IMG/VR virus record: IMGVR_UViG_3300043539_000845
Location: 1-46,692 of that record
DNA: 46,692 nt
From: a virus
Reading direction: 5' to 3' (one strand)
Shown here in pieces: positions 16,643 to 25,377 of this stretch. A program made the position numbers and the translations under genes. A model generated the notes under the pieces. It was not told the origin of the DNA, made no database searches, and saw only the letters and a program-made list of their open reading frames with translations. Every line of letters starts with the position of its first letter. Within the stretch, counting starts at the first letter, position 1.

Positions 16643-16754
16643 TTGTTTTAACTTACAATGTATTTATATAAAACTCAACATTTTCCAACTTTATAAATAT
16701 GGATGTGCATGGCCCACATGTACATCCTATCAACCTAACTTTCAATATAATATT

Positions 16755-17567
16755 ATGACTTATAAATGTAAAATATGCGGTAAAGAATTCGACAACAGTC
16801 GTTCATTGGATGCACACTACCACGTTCATGGTGGCGTTAATGGTAGAAAAGATACTACCAAGTGCTCCTGTATTTATTCCAAAAAGGTAGTACTAGTTTC
16901 TTACCTTGAAACTCATATCGCTGGTTTAAGTAGATGCAAACATTGCGGTAAAATCACAAGTAGGGCGTATAACAAGTTTTGTTCAACTAGCTGCGCTGCA
17001 TCACATAACAATGTTGGTCGTAAAACAACTGCCAAACACCGTGCAAAAACAAGTGCGTCCATTCGCAAGAATCTCGAACTTAATCCAAAACCACCCTACA
17101 CTAGAGTAGCACAATGTATGGAATGTGGTAAATGGTACCATAAAGTAGGTGATCGTCGCACATGTTCGGATGACTGTTACAAAGAGATCATATCTCGAAC
17201 TGCCAAAAACAACCCATTGTTTGGTGGTAATCGGAACAATCATGCATATGGCTGGTATGATTCACCATTCGCTGGTCGTGTTTGGTTAGAATCATCTTAT
17301 GAGTATCGAGTTGCCTTTGATTTGGATGTAAATCAAATCCCTTGGATACGACCACCGCACATGTATTACTTCCTAGGTGGTAAAAAGAAAAAGTATTTTG
17401 CTGACTTTTATCTAACTGAACAGGATATCTACTTAGACCCAAAGAACGATTGGCTTATCCCAAAAGATATCCCGAAAATCAATCAAGCTATGAAAGATAA
17501 TAATGTTATTATTCATATCTTGACTAAGGATCAACTTTCTTGGGCAGCTATTCAAGAACTGCTCTAA
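16755..17567 (+). CDS. Zinc-finger homing-endonuclease-like protein (PD-(D/E)xK type)
   Basis: 270 aa from the ATG at 16755. The frame extends to 16638, but that part would start inside the tRNA and lacks domain sequence. The N-terminus is a C2H2-type finger (CKICGKEFDNSRSLDAHYHVH), followed by two CxxC...CxxxC zinc motifs (CKHCGK...CSTSC, CMECGK...CSDDC). The C-terminal domain reads LESSYEYRVAFDLD, WIRPPHMYYF, YFADFYLTEQDIYLDPKN, a pattern of compact nucleases related to TnsA-like and homing enzymes. A TATAAATA box lies 55 nt upstream. The stop codon lies in a near copy of the 12-mer (17564-17574). Confidence 0.65.
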   Translation: MTYKCKICGKEFDNSRSLDAHYHVHGGVNGRKDTTKCSCIYSKKVVLVSYLETHIAGLSRCKHCGKITSRAYNKFCSTSCAASHNNVGRKTTAKHRAKTSASIRKNLELNPKPPYTRVAQCMECGKWYHKVGDRRTCSDDCYKEIISRTAKNNPLFGGNRNNHAYGWYDSPFAGRVWLESSYEYRVAFDLDVNQIPWIRPPHMYYFLGGKKKKYFADFYLTEQDIYLDPKNDWLIPKDIPKINQAMKDNNVIIHILTKDQLSWAAIQELL

Positions 17568-17609
17568 AAGATAAGCATCCAGCATGCACCGGTCTAACCA
17601 ATCGGTGCA

Positions 17610-17924
17610 TCAATTATCAAACCTATTCTCAACGAAATTAACCAACTCACATAACATGAATGAACCACCACATTCCCAAAACTCTAAGATAGTAGATCGA
17701 TTCTTAACTAAGAAATCGGCTAACTTACCTTCTACATCTGAAAATGGGTATTCAACCCGTATATTATTACCATCAATTAAGTACTGAACTGCACATACCC
17801 GACCTGCTATTTTACTTGAGATGTACAACTTACCAGAACCGATTTCGAACATGACGAATTCGATCTGTGGTAAATCCCATTCATCTTCGGGTGGATCTAA
17901 GTTGAATATTTCTGTTAAGGTCAT
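17610..17924 (-). CDS. Hypothetical protein (104 aa)
   Basis: Not recognised. I chose the ATG at 17924 (MTLTEIFNLDPPEDEWDLPQ) because GGAGAG lies 5 nt before it; an upstream start at 17957 has none. It holds alternating strands (IEFVMFEIGSGKLYISSKI, AVQYLIDGNNIRVEYPF) and a Cys-containing C-terminus. It lies downstream of the 572-aa gene in the same direction and is probably a small soluble protein. Confidence 0.6.
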   Translation of the reverse strand: MTLTEIFNLDPPEDEWDLPQIEFVMFEIGSGKLYISSKIAGRVCAVQYLIDGNNIRVEYPFSDVEGKLADFLVKNRSTILEFWECGGSFMLCELVNFVENRFDN

Positions 17925-17980
17925 AGTAGCTCTCCAAGTACCCTCTAATCTTATCAACCAAAGGGTACAAAGTCAACCTT

Positions 17981-19699
17981 TTAAATTCCAGCTAACTGCT
18001 TAAAGCGAGCGATTTCAGAAGATTCTTCGGGGGCAGCGTGGATACCAACACTAGCTTGTTCAGGAGCCATACGTTCAATCAACTTCTTAACTGCATTAGC
18101 TGCTGATTCACCGAACTTCTTACCAACCATGATGGTTACTTTTTCTGGACCTAATGGGAATTTGTTTTCCATGTGGTCGTAGAAAGATTTAACGTATTCG
18201 AATAGTTCATTCATATCTACGTTACCGTGACCACGTTCTTCTTCATCGGAATCACCGCATTCAGAGGCTACGTCTTCTTTCTCAAGTTTTTCAACTTCAG
18301 TTTCACCAGTATCCGAATGTTCCGATTCATGACCATGTTCCCAATCGATTTGATCAACTACTTCAGGTGCTCGTTGTTGCAAGAAAGATTGAATCAAAGG
18401 AATCACGCATTTTTCAGGATCTTCGTTTGCAGATTTAACGATTGCTCTATTCAAAGCGGGTTCATCGATAATACCTTTTAGGCTTTCAATGGCATTCAAC
18501 CCATCGATACCAGCAGGTAAAGGTTCTTTAACCAAGTCTTGTAGTTCAGCAATAGCAGACTTTTGATTTTCTGGGTCAGTGCTAACAATAGCATCTTCTT
18601 CACCTAAGTTCATAGCCCATTGTTCAAATTTAGACATTGGGTCAATAGCCGAGATTTCTTCAGAAACAGGTTCATCTGAAGAAGTCATACTAACAATATC
18701 AGAATACTCGATGCCGTTTTCTTGCATCAATCTATAGATAACAGGGAACACGGATGCGATATCTTCTTTGAAGTTACGTACAGTGAACTTATCTTTGTAT
18801 TCTTCAACTACAGATTGCGGCATTTCCATTGGTGCGGCAGCTTTGAAGTTTTCTTTGTATGATTCGTAGTGATGTTGTTTTGCCAATTTGTGTAAAGTTT
18901 CGCGTAGGTGGTCCAATTGGGCAGTACTACGTTCTACCATATTATTAGTATCTGAATTCATCAAATCGTTTCTAACAACATAGTTACCAAAACTTTTCAA
19001 CTGTGCAATTTCTTCACTCATACCAGTAATAGATTTACCAAGTTCATCATAAGGCAACCCACCATTAGCAACATGGCGTTGCATAGCTCTAGCACCAGCC
19101 AAGTGTTTGAATGGGTATTTGAATCTTTCACCATCACTATTCTCTACGAATAGGGCTGAGATGTTGCGTGAACGAGACCCAGGTGCCATATCATCATTCA
19201 AGGTTTTACTGTGCTTGATAATTAATCGTGTATCCATCAACTTCTGATAGCTTACGTTTTTAGTACCATAAAGGTTACTTTCACTCATTATACTTTCTCC
19301 AATTGGTGCTGGTGTTGCAGATTTTGCATTTTGGCTCAAGAACGAATAGTCTCTTTGATCTAGGTTGTCTTTGGCAATGTCTCTAGGATCGAAGTTTAAC
19401 AGCCTGCGTTTTGCAAATATCCTTAACTCCTTTAAAAACCCATACCAGTTGTTCTTTTGATTTGTATCCATGGTTTCGGTAATTCCATGTGAGAAATATA
19501 CCTTCATGGAATTCTGTTCAGCCAAACTAATACTCACATGACCAATAGCGGTTTCACCTTCCATATAATCAAAATCGAAGAAACGTGCATCCTCTGGGAT
19601 AATAGTTATCTCACCAGACTCTGTTCCTAATTTTAGACCAGAGAATCTGCTACGTATTTTGTAAAATAAATCTGTTGCAATGTTATTTCGTGTATCCAT
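17981..19699 (-). CDS. Large protein of unknown function (572 aa), possibly virion-associated
   Basis: No enzymatic motif recognised. Residues 150-260 (YQKLMDTRLIIKHSKTLNDD ... FKYPFKHLAGARAMQRHVANGGLPYDELG) look like a folded domain. Residues about 290-470 are helical and acidic, and about 455-490 are low-complexity acidic (EHSDTGETEVEKLEKEDVASEC). The C-terminal region (YVKSFYDHMENKFPLGPEKVTIMVGKKFG) is again ordered. Similar long genes are seen near the structural modules of marine T4-like phages, as far as I recall, so a virion or head role is possible. The start is preceded by GGCTAAATA 6 nt from the ATG, without a clear ribosome site. Confidence 0.6.
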   Translation of the reverse strand: MDTRNNIATDLFYKIRSRFSGLKLGTESGEITIIPEDARFFDFDYMEGETAIGHVSISLAEQNSMKVYFSHGITETMDTNQKNNWYGFLKELRIFAKRRLLNFDPRDIAKDNLDQRDYSFLSQNAKSATPAPIGESIMSESNLYGTKNVSYQKLMDTRLIIKHSKTLNDDMAPGSRSRNISALFVENSDGERFKYPFKHLAGARAMQRHVANGGLPYDELGKSITGMSEEIAQLKSFGNYVVRNDLMNSDTNNMVERSTAQLDHLRETLHKLAKQHHYESYKENFKAAAPMEMPQSVVEEYKDKFTVRNFKEDIASVFPVIYRLMQENGIEYSDIVSMTSSDEPVSEEISAIDPMSKFEQWAMNLGEEDAIVSTDPENQKSAIAELQDLVKEPLPAGIDGLNAIESLKGIIDEPALNRAIVKSANEDPEKCVIPLIQSFLQQRAPEVVDQIDWEHGHESEHSDTGETEVEKLEKEDVASECGDSDEEERGHGNVDMNELFEYVKSFYDHMENKFPLGPEKVTIMVGKKFGESAANAVKKLIERMAPEQASVGIHAAPEESSEIARFKQLAGI

Positions 19700-19713
19700 A
19701 ATCGGTATTTAGC

Positions 19714-20109
19714 CTATTCGGTGGGACTTTGGTCATTCAATTGACTGATGCCATCTAGTCGTTTCATGTCTTCTGTTGATAATCCTTCTAATCCAAAGAC
19801 CTTTCTTGGATTAATATAAGGTACGATTCGCTGACTAATGATATTTACTGGGATGTTATCACCTGAGATAGTGTCATCGAGTTTGTTGTTTTTAGCATAG
19901 AACGAATACGTGCCATCGCCATAGAACCCAACCTGCAATTCCAAGTAATCCGTTATCCAATACAATTCTATCTCACCATCAAACTGAACTTCTACGGTTG
20001 GTTGTTTAGTCCCAGGTAGTAATTGCTGTAGGAATACGATTGCATCGTCTATAGCATTTTCATTCAATTTGTCGTGTTCTTCGTATTTTAAGTTGTGTAT
20101 TTCGTCCAT
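19714..20109 (-). CDS. Hypothetical protein (131 aa)
   Basis: Not recognised. Starts MDEIHNLKYEEHDKLNENAIDDAI at 20109, preceded by GAGAGAAAC; an upstream start at 20136 would lie in the TnpB element end. The middle (VEVQFDGEIELYWITDYLELQVGFYGDGTYSFYAKN) is all-beta, as in small phage immunity-like or structural proteins. It ends just before the 572-aa gene (stop TAG is part of TAGGCTAAATA), so both are read together. The TnpB element was inserted directly upstream of its ribosome site. Confidence 0.6.
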   Translation of the reverse strand: MDEIHNLKYEEHDKLNENAIDDAIVFLQQLLPGTKQPTVEVQFDGEIELYWITDYLELQVGFYGDGTYSFYAKNNKLDDTISGDNIPVNIISQRIVPYINPRKVFGLEGLSTEDMKRLDGISQLNDQSPTE

Positions 20110-20192
20110 TGTTTCTCTCTCGGTATTTCGCGGCATCCCTGAGAACTTCGGACGTCGTGTCCTCGGTTCACGGGATAACCGTGAATAGACGT
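20110..20192 (-). ncRNA. Right end of the TnpB element / putative omega-RNA 3' part
   Basis: Eight nt after the tnpB stop there is a hairpin TTCACGG/CCGTGAA (20167-20185, loop 5), then a second, GGAC/GTCC (20150-20162). TnpB proteins use an omega-RNA that spans the 3' end of tnpB and the right end of the element, with the guide taken from the flanking DNA. The position fits, but I cannot place the exact right boundary or the guide. Confidence 0.45.
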
Positions 20193-21464
20193 TTAAATAA
20201 CAGGTAGGCTACTGGTACTACTAGTAGCTGAACTGGTACTTTTGCTAACGGGACGTGTCCCGCTTTGCGGCATCCTTTTTTGTTTAGGTAACCCGGTGTT
20301 GTTGCCCAGTGCAACAAGTCCACCTCCGGTAAACCGAATAGCTTGCCCTTTTTGTAAAATATTACGGGCAGCATTTATGTCTCGATCATGATCAATACCG
20401 CAAACGGGGCAAATCCATGTCCGATCTTTAAGAGTTAAATCGTTGTGGATATGACCACAACTACTACAAGTTTTTGTTGTATTGCGTGCTGGTACAAGAT
20501 GTACTTGTTTACCAACAAGCTCCGCCTTTTTTATCAAGATTTCACGGAATGCACTGATTCCGACTTGAGCGAATGATTTCCCTAGGCGTCTAGGGCTTTT
20601 TGTTTTCTTTTTACCACGAGACATCATGTTCTTCGTTTGTGTCTTTTCGATACAGATGTGGTCGTAGCCTTTAGTTATTTTATTTGCTGCTTTCTTATGA
20701 AAGTCATTTAATTGATTTGCCGATTTCTGATGAAGTGCGGCTATTTGTTTCTTGTATTTGTTGTATCTTCTTGAGTTCTTGGTGCATTTCGCGAGTTTAC
20801 GCTGAAGCGCTTTCATACGGTCTTCAGTTCTTTCACGGAATCTTGGATTCTTGATCTTTTTACCAGTACTTAAGGTTGCAAAAGTAGTAAGACCTGGATC
20901 AATACCAACAGTTTTATAGGTTTTCGGTAAATGAGCCGTTGTTGATTTCGCATGAAATGAGACATAAAAGTTTCCAAGACTATCCTGCGATAATGTTACA
21001 CCGCTAACGGTTGTATAATCAAATTTATTAGGTGAATCCGCAAAATCAGTTAATAGCTTTACATGACCAATTTTTGGAATAAATGCGTACATATACCCAT
21101 TTTTCATATACAAATAGCAATCACCGGCATGTCTTAGTGATCTCTTGCTATATCGATTTTTAAATGTAGGAAAGTCATTTTGCTTCGTAAAGAACCGGTT
21201 AAATGCATCCAATAGATTAAGACGAGCTCCATCGATTACTCGATTAGATAGCTCTTTTAACCACGGGTTGTTATTTCTTAATTCTTTAACACTGCAGCAT
21301 TTGGTAGAAATCTTACCAGTTATGGCATATTCGGCATTCACCAATGCAAGAAATTCGTTATATGCGAATACACAACCATCTACTGATTTATCGAACAAAG
21401 CGATCTGTACCTGATTCAACAGGCATTTCGTTTTGTATCCAGTGATTTTAGTAGATGTGCTCAT
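20193..21464 (-). CDS. tnpB: TnpB, RNA-guided nuclease of an IS200/IS605-type element
   Basis: 423 aa, full length for TnpB. All RuvC residues appear intact: Asp in VGIDPGLTTFATLS, Glu in ICIEKTQTKNM, Asp in HDRDINAARNIL. The zinc finger is CSSCG ... CPVCG, and the N-terminal part has the usual helix-turn-helix-like region with FPTFKNR. The C-terminus is Ser/Thr-rich. No TnpA transposase is present, so this copy cannot move alone; TnpB can still cut element-free DNA and preserve itself by repair from the element copy. It sits between a 131-aa gene and the broken terminase. The start is preceded by CTAAATAGAG. Confidence 0.95.
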   Translation of the reverse strand: MSTSTKITGYKTKCLLNQVQIALFDKSVDGCVFAYNEFLALVNAEYAITGKISTKCCSVKELRNNNPWLKELSNRVIDGARLNLLDAFNRFFTKQNDFPTFKNRYSKRSLRHAGDCYLYMKNGYMYAFIPKIGHVKLLTDFADSPNKFDYTTVSGVTLSQDSLGNFYVSFHAKSTTAHLPKTYKTVGIDPGLTTFATLSTGKKIKNPRFRERTEDRMKALQRKLAKCTKNSRRYNKYKKQIAALHQKSANQLNDFHKKAANKITKGYDHICIEKTQTKNMMSRGKKKTKSPRRLGKSFAQVGISAFREILIKKAELVGKQVHLVPARNTTKTCSSCGHIHNDLTLKDRTWICPVCGIDHDRDINAARNILQKGQAIRFTGGGLVALGNNTGLPKQKRMPQSGTRPVSKSTSSATSSTSSLPVI

Positions 21465-21488
21465 ATCTCTATTTAGTTAAATTAAAAA

Positions 21489-21516
21489 TTGACTTGGTAA
21501 GCGATATCTGTATAAT
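21489..21516 (+). promoter_or_regulatory. Sigma70-type promoter pointing away from tnpB
   Basis: TTGACT (21489-21494), 16-nt spacer, perfect TATAAT (21511-21516). No gene lies downstream on this strand before the convergent terminase 3' half, so it should make a short RNA. Confidence 0.65.
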
Positions 21517-21522
21517 AACGGG

Positions 21523-21645
21523 TAAGACAGTAGCCGCTCATGCCAATTAAATGACCCTCGCGTCCTCTGCTCCGCTAGCGCGTCGCAACCCGTCCTAGGG
21601 GGTCACTCGGCTTCCTTGCCGAGTTCCATTGGTTGTCCTTTTTGT
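21523..21645 (+). ncRNA. Candidate small structured RNA upstream of tnpB
   Basis: A GC-rich block unlike the AT-rich surroundings. An outer stem TGACCC (21552-21557) pairs with GGGTCA (21600-21605) around a smaller hairpin, followed by a 7-pair hairpin ACTCGGC/GCCGAGT (21605-21624) and, 14 nt later, CCTTTTTG as a possible weak terminator. It begins just after a consensus promoter. It could alternatively be the left-end structure of the TnpB element. No reading frame explains it. Confidence 0.45.
21568..21586 (-). repeat. GCGA...GAGC(C) hairpin family, copy 1 (short stem)
   Basis: Minus strand: GCGA, stem CGC, loop GCTA, stem GCG, then GAGCA. It has the flanks and loop of the family but a 3-pair stem and A for the last C. 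Confidence 0.6.
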
Positions 21646-21650
21646 TATAG

Positions 21651-23184
<1,534 letters not shown>

Positions 23185-23186
23185 AG

Positions 23187-23215
23187 TTGCATAACGTATA
23201 CATATATGATATAGT
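23187..23215 (+). promoter_or_regulatory. Probable promoter for the DUF1566 gene pair
   Basis: TTGCAT, 17-nt spacer, TATAGT; 34 nt before the ATG at 23249. A moderate match to sigma70. Confidence 0.4.
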
Positions 23216-23248
23216 TACCATACCAATAACTTACATTTTCATATCTGC

Positions 23249-23866
23249 ATGAACTTTAACTTAGAATTAGCACCGAAAAAAACTGAGATTATAACGACTT
23301 GGGAAGATGCAATTGATTACTGCAATAACCTAGAAGTAGACGGGAAATACGACTGGAGATTACCAACATATGAAGAGTTGTTAGTTGTACGGGAGCAATA
23401 CTTACAAGAAGTTAGATTAGATACTAAGTTATGTGATGCGTATGTTGATGGTTCAGTTGAGACCCCAGATTATTGGACTTGCGATTATGATATTACCGAT
23501 CCTGACAAAGATGACGATGGCGTGGAACCTTATGCGGTGATTCAAACCTATGATTTTCTAACCGAGGTTCATGATATTGCGTTTGATGATTGGGAATTAC
23601 ATGTTAGAGCTGTTAGAACAAAAGAACCGTTCAACAGTATTCCAGTTGAATTAGCACCACGATCTTATATCAAAGACGTTACATTAGAAGAAGCACAGTT
23701 GTATTGTTTTTCACTTACCATTGATGGAAAGATTGGCTGGCGGTTTCCTACTCCTAAAGAATGCTATCACTTTAACTTCATGCATGGAATGTATTGGCAT
23801 TCTGATGATATCGGTGATGACCCAAATGAAATGTATTTAATTCACCCAGTAAGAGATATCAAATGA
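23249..23866 (+). CDS. DUF1566-like protein with two repeat modules (205 aa)
   Basis: Two copies of a module: TWEDAIDYCNNLEVDGKYDWRLPTYEEL (residues 17-45) and TLEEAQLYCFSLTIDGKIGWRFPTPKEC (about 149-177). The first ends with the WELHVRAVR typical of DUF1566 (Fib_succ_major/Lcl C-terminal) domains, which are C-type-lectin-like, carbohydrate-binding folds. It has no signal peptide. It lies on the opposite strand between the two terminase halves, a place where related broken genes hold an endonuclease. No ribosome site is obvious. Confidence 0.65.
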   Translation: MNFNLELAPKKTEIITTWEDAIDYCNNLEVDGKYDWRLPTYEELLVVREQYLQEVRLDTKLCDAYVDGSVETPDYWTCDYDITDPDKDDDGVEPYAVIQTYDFLTEVHDIAFDDWELHVRAVRTKEPFNSIPVELAPRSYIKDVTLEEAQLYCFSLTIDGKIGWRFPTPKECYHFNFMHGMYWHSDDIGDDPNEMYLIHPVRDIK

Positions 23867-24141
23867 CCCTAGAATTCTACGAAACCAAATTAAGTATGGA
23901 CTGGGATACTGCCAAATTTTACTGCTTTGCATTAAATGTAGATGGTAGAATTGGGTGGAGATTACCGACTGAAGAAGAGTTTAGGAAGTTTAGAGCATTT
24001 ACAGGAATTCACTGGTATTGGTCGAGTGAAGAGCAAGGTGATCGACATGCTAAAAGTTTGTACCCATTTCCAGATCTTGTTGAACATGACACTGATTTGA
24101 AAAGTTGTAAATGGAGTGTGCTTGCTGTTCGTGATGTCTAA
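23863..24141 (+). CDS. Small DUF1566-like protein, third module (92 aa)
   Basis: A single module (SMDWDTAKFYCFALNVDGRIGWRLPTEEEF) ending in SVLAVRDV. It is very close in sequence to the second module of the upstream gene and overlaps it by ATGA, so the pair arose by tandem duplication and is translationally coupled. Its stop TAA is within a 12-mer copy (24138-24149). Confidence 0.65.
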   Translation: MTLEFYETKLSMDWDTAKFYCFALNVDGRIGWRLPTEEEFRKFRAFTGIHWYWSSEEQGDRHAKSLYPFPDLVEHDTDLKSCKWSVLAVRDV

Positions 24142-24160
24142 AAGATAATCGAAAAAGCCC

Positions 24161-24189
24161 TTGACAACCCAATCCAAATAGATTACAAT
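24161..24189 (+). promoter_or_regulatory. Sigma70-type promoter P1 in the terminase gap
   Basis: TTGACA (24161-24166), 17-nt spacer, TACAAT (24184-24189). Followed by TAACTATACT. Confidence 0.8.
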
Positions 24190-24231
24190 TAACTATACTA
24201 AAGAATTACCCGAGATACCTTGAAAAATAGG

Positions 24232-24260
24232 TTGACAGTCCCCATAATCTAAGTTATAAT
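24232..24260 (+). promoter_or_regulatory. Consensus sigma70 promoter P2 in the terminase gap
   Basis: TTGACA (24232-24237), 17-nt spacer, TATAAT (24255-24260): a perfect consensus, the strongest promoter in the window. It drives a region without a protein gene. Confidence 0.88.
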
Positions 24261-24304
24261 TAATCATACTTATACAAAAGCAGTTACACAAAAGCAGTTT
24301 GCAG

Positions 24305-24424
24305 AGACCATCTCAATCATTACCGACACCAAGTCTATTACTCAATTATCTTTTAGAGACCATCTCAAATCAGTACCGACACAAAGTCTACTTACACAAA
24401 AGCAATTACTCTATTATCTTTTAG
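24305..24424 (+). repeat. Two direct repeats at the 5' end of the RNA candidate
   Basis: Unit 1 (24305-24356) and unit 2 (24357-24424) both run AGACCATCTCAA ... TACCGACAC.AAGTCTA ... ATTATCTTTTAG, each ending in a 12-mer copy. ACACAAAAGCA(A/G)TT also recurs three times here. Confidence 0.8.
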
Positions 24425-24850
24425 GCACCAGCCAAACCTTGCTCGTCGAATTACTAGATAGAACATAGAAAGACGAGAGAATTGCTAAGAAAGCCGCGCA
24501 CAGGCGACCATTACGTGCCCTTAAACCTTGGACTACTTGATCACAAGGGATGGAAGTTCCGAAGTTAGCAACGGAGATATAACACACTACCCCACCAGAT
24601 GAGTTATGGGATATGCCTTCATACAACCCATTTGTGTTATAGCAAAAAGATATACAAAGGCTAAAGATGGGTTGAGAAAACCCACGTCACATAAATGAGG
24701 TAGCAGTTGTTTATGTGGCCACCGTCAGATTAATAAGACTGAGCTCGAGGTACCGGCTGACCGCCTCTGTAATGCTCTACTGCTGCTGTGATGCGATACT
24801 TGTACGCAGAACTTTTCAATTACTTTAAACCCAATTGAGAATGCTTTGAA

Positions 24851-24873
24851 TTAACCCGAGTTTTTCGGGTTAA
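24851..24873 (+). terminator. Hairpin at the end of the RNA candidate
   Basis: TTAACCCGA/TCGGGTTAA, 9 pairs, 5-nt loop rich in T. No T run follows, so it may be a processing or Rho-aided end rather than a classical terminator. Confidence 0.5.
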
Positions 24874-25015
24874 GATGTTCCGCTCCACATACCGCAGTAT
24901 TAAAAGCCTCTATAATAAAGCTATTAATGATTCTATCTTAAATCTATAGTTGTAGGAGCATATTAGATAATCCTAAAAGATAATAGATCCATTATATCCT
25001 ACCTGCTTAAGCCAC

Positions 25016-25138
25016 GCGCACGCACATTTTGAACCTAAAAGATAATTGCCTTATAGCTGTTTCCATTCGCGCACATACATTTTAGCTTTTTACCAGATGC
25101 ACACGTACATTTTATATCTATTCGAACACATACATTTT
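25016..25138 (+). repeat. Four copies of a 15-mer, GCRCACRYACATTTT
   Basis: Starts at 25016, 25069, 25099 and 25124 (the last with GAAC in place of GCRC). Purine-pyrimidine alternation (CACRYAC) precedes an invariant ACATTTT. Spacing is irregular (53, 30, 25 nt). Possibly binding sites for a protein. Confidence 0.65.
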
Positions 25139-25165
25139 AAACTAAAAGATAATTCATTAATAACT

Positions 25166-25275
25166 CACATCAATAAGATCATTAATAACATCAGTAATAA
25201 ACATCATCTATAAGATCATCTATAATATCATTAATAATAACATCACATATAAAACATCAATAAGAACATCATAAC
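25166..25275 (+). repeat. AT-rich degenerate repeat array (ACATCA / AGATCAT units)
   Basis: About ten short units such as ACATCAATAAG, ATCATTAATA, ACATCATCTATAAG. Very low GC and no reading frame. It could melt easily or bind a protein. Confidence 0.6.
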
Positions 25276-25359
25276 TAAAAGATAATATACCTATTAAGAC
25301 AATCATCTTTTAGTATTCTATTAATGGATAGTTACGTCTTTTAGTTTCATATTATATGT

Positions 25360-25376
25360 GCGAGCGTCAGCGAGCC
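25360..25376 (+). repeat. GCGA...GAGCC hairpin family, copy 2 (minimal stem)
   Basis: GCGA, stem GC, loop GTCA, stem GC, GAGCC. It ends one nt before the stop codon of the terminase N-half. Confidence 0.55.
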
Positions 25377-25377
25377 A

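Larger units (their letters stand above)
24266..24873 (+). ncRNA. Candidate large structured non-coding RNA (about 600 nt)
   Basis: From promoter P2 to a 9-pair hairpin. No credible protein gene, but many complementary segments: CTCGTC/GACGAG, CCTTG/CAAGG, TATAACAC/GTGTTATA enclosing about 60 nt, TGGGTT/AACCCA, CACATAAA/TTTATGTG, GTCAG/CTGAC, TGCG/CGCA. GC content is higher than in flanking DNA. I cannot assign it to a known family; large phage-borne RNAs such as GOLLD and ROOL are the obvious comparison. It contains a 1.5-unit tandem repeat near its 5' end. Confidence 0.6.
24973..25313. repeat. Cluster of five CTAAAAGATAAT copies
   Basis: Exact plus-strand copies at 24973, 25035, 25142 and 25275, and one 11/12 minus-strand copy at 25302-25313. 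They are interspersed with the two other repeat types below. No gene is seen in 24874-25377. Confidence 0.85.

Noticed and set aside
16638-16754. Earlier start for the zinc-finger endonuclease
   Set aside because: It begins inside the tRNA gene and encodes an unrelated hydrophobic lead without a ribosome site.
19714-20192. Using 20136 as start of the 131-aa protein
   Set aside because: The added codons come from the TnpB element end; GAGAGAAAC precedes the ATG at 20109.
24414-24626. 70-codon minus-strand frame in the terminase gap
   Set aside because: No ribosome site or recognisable domain, and it lies across segments that pair in the RNA candidate on the other strand.
24266-24873. Group I intron or hammerhead ribozyme in the terminase gap
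   Set aside because: I looked for the conserved core motifs and found none convincing; also the gene is joined through split-intein protein parts, not through RNA.
24973-25313. Repeat cluster as a CRISPR array
   Set aside because: Repeats are 12-15 nt, irregularly spaced and in both orientations; no spacers of even length and no cas genes.
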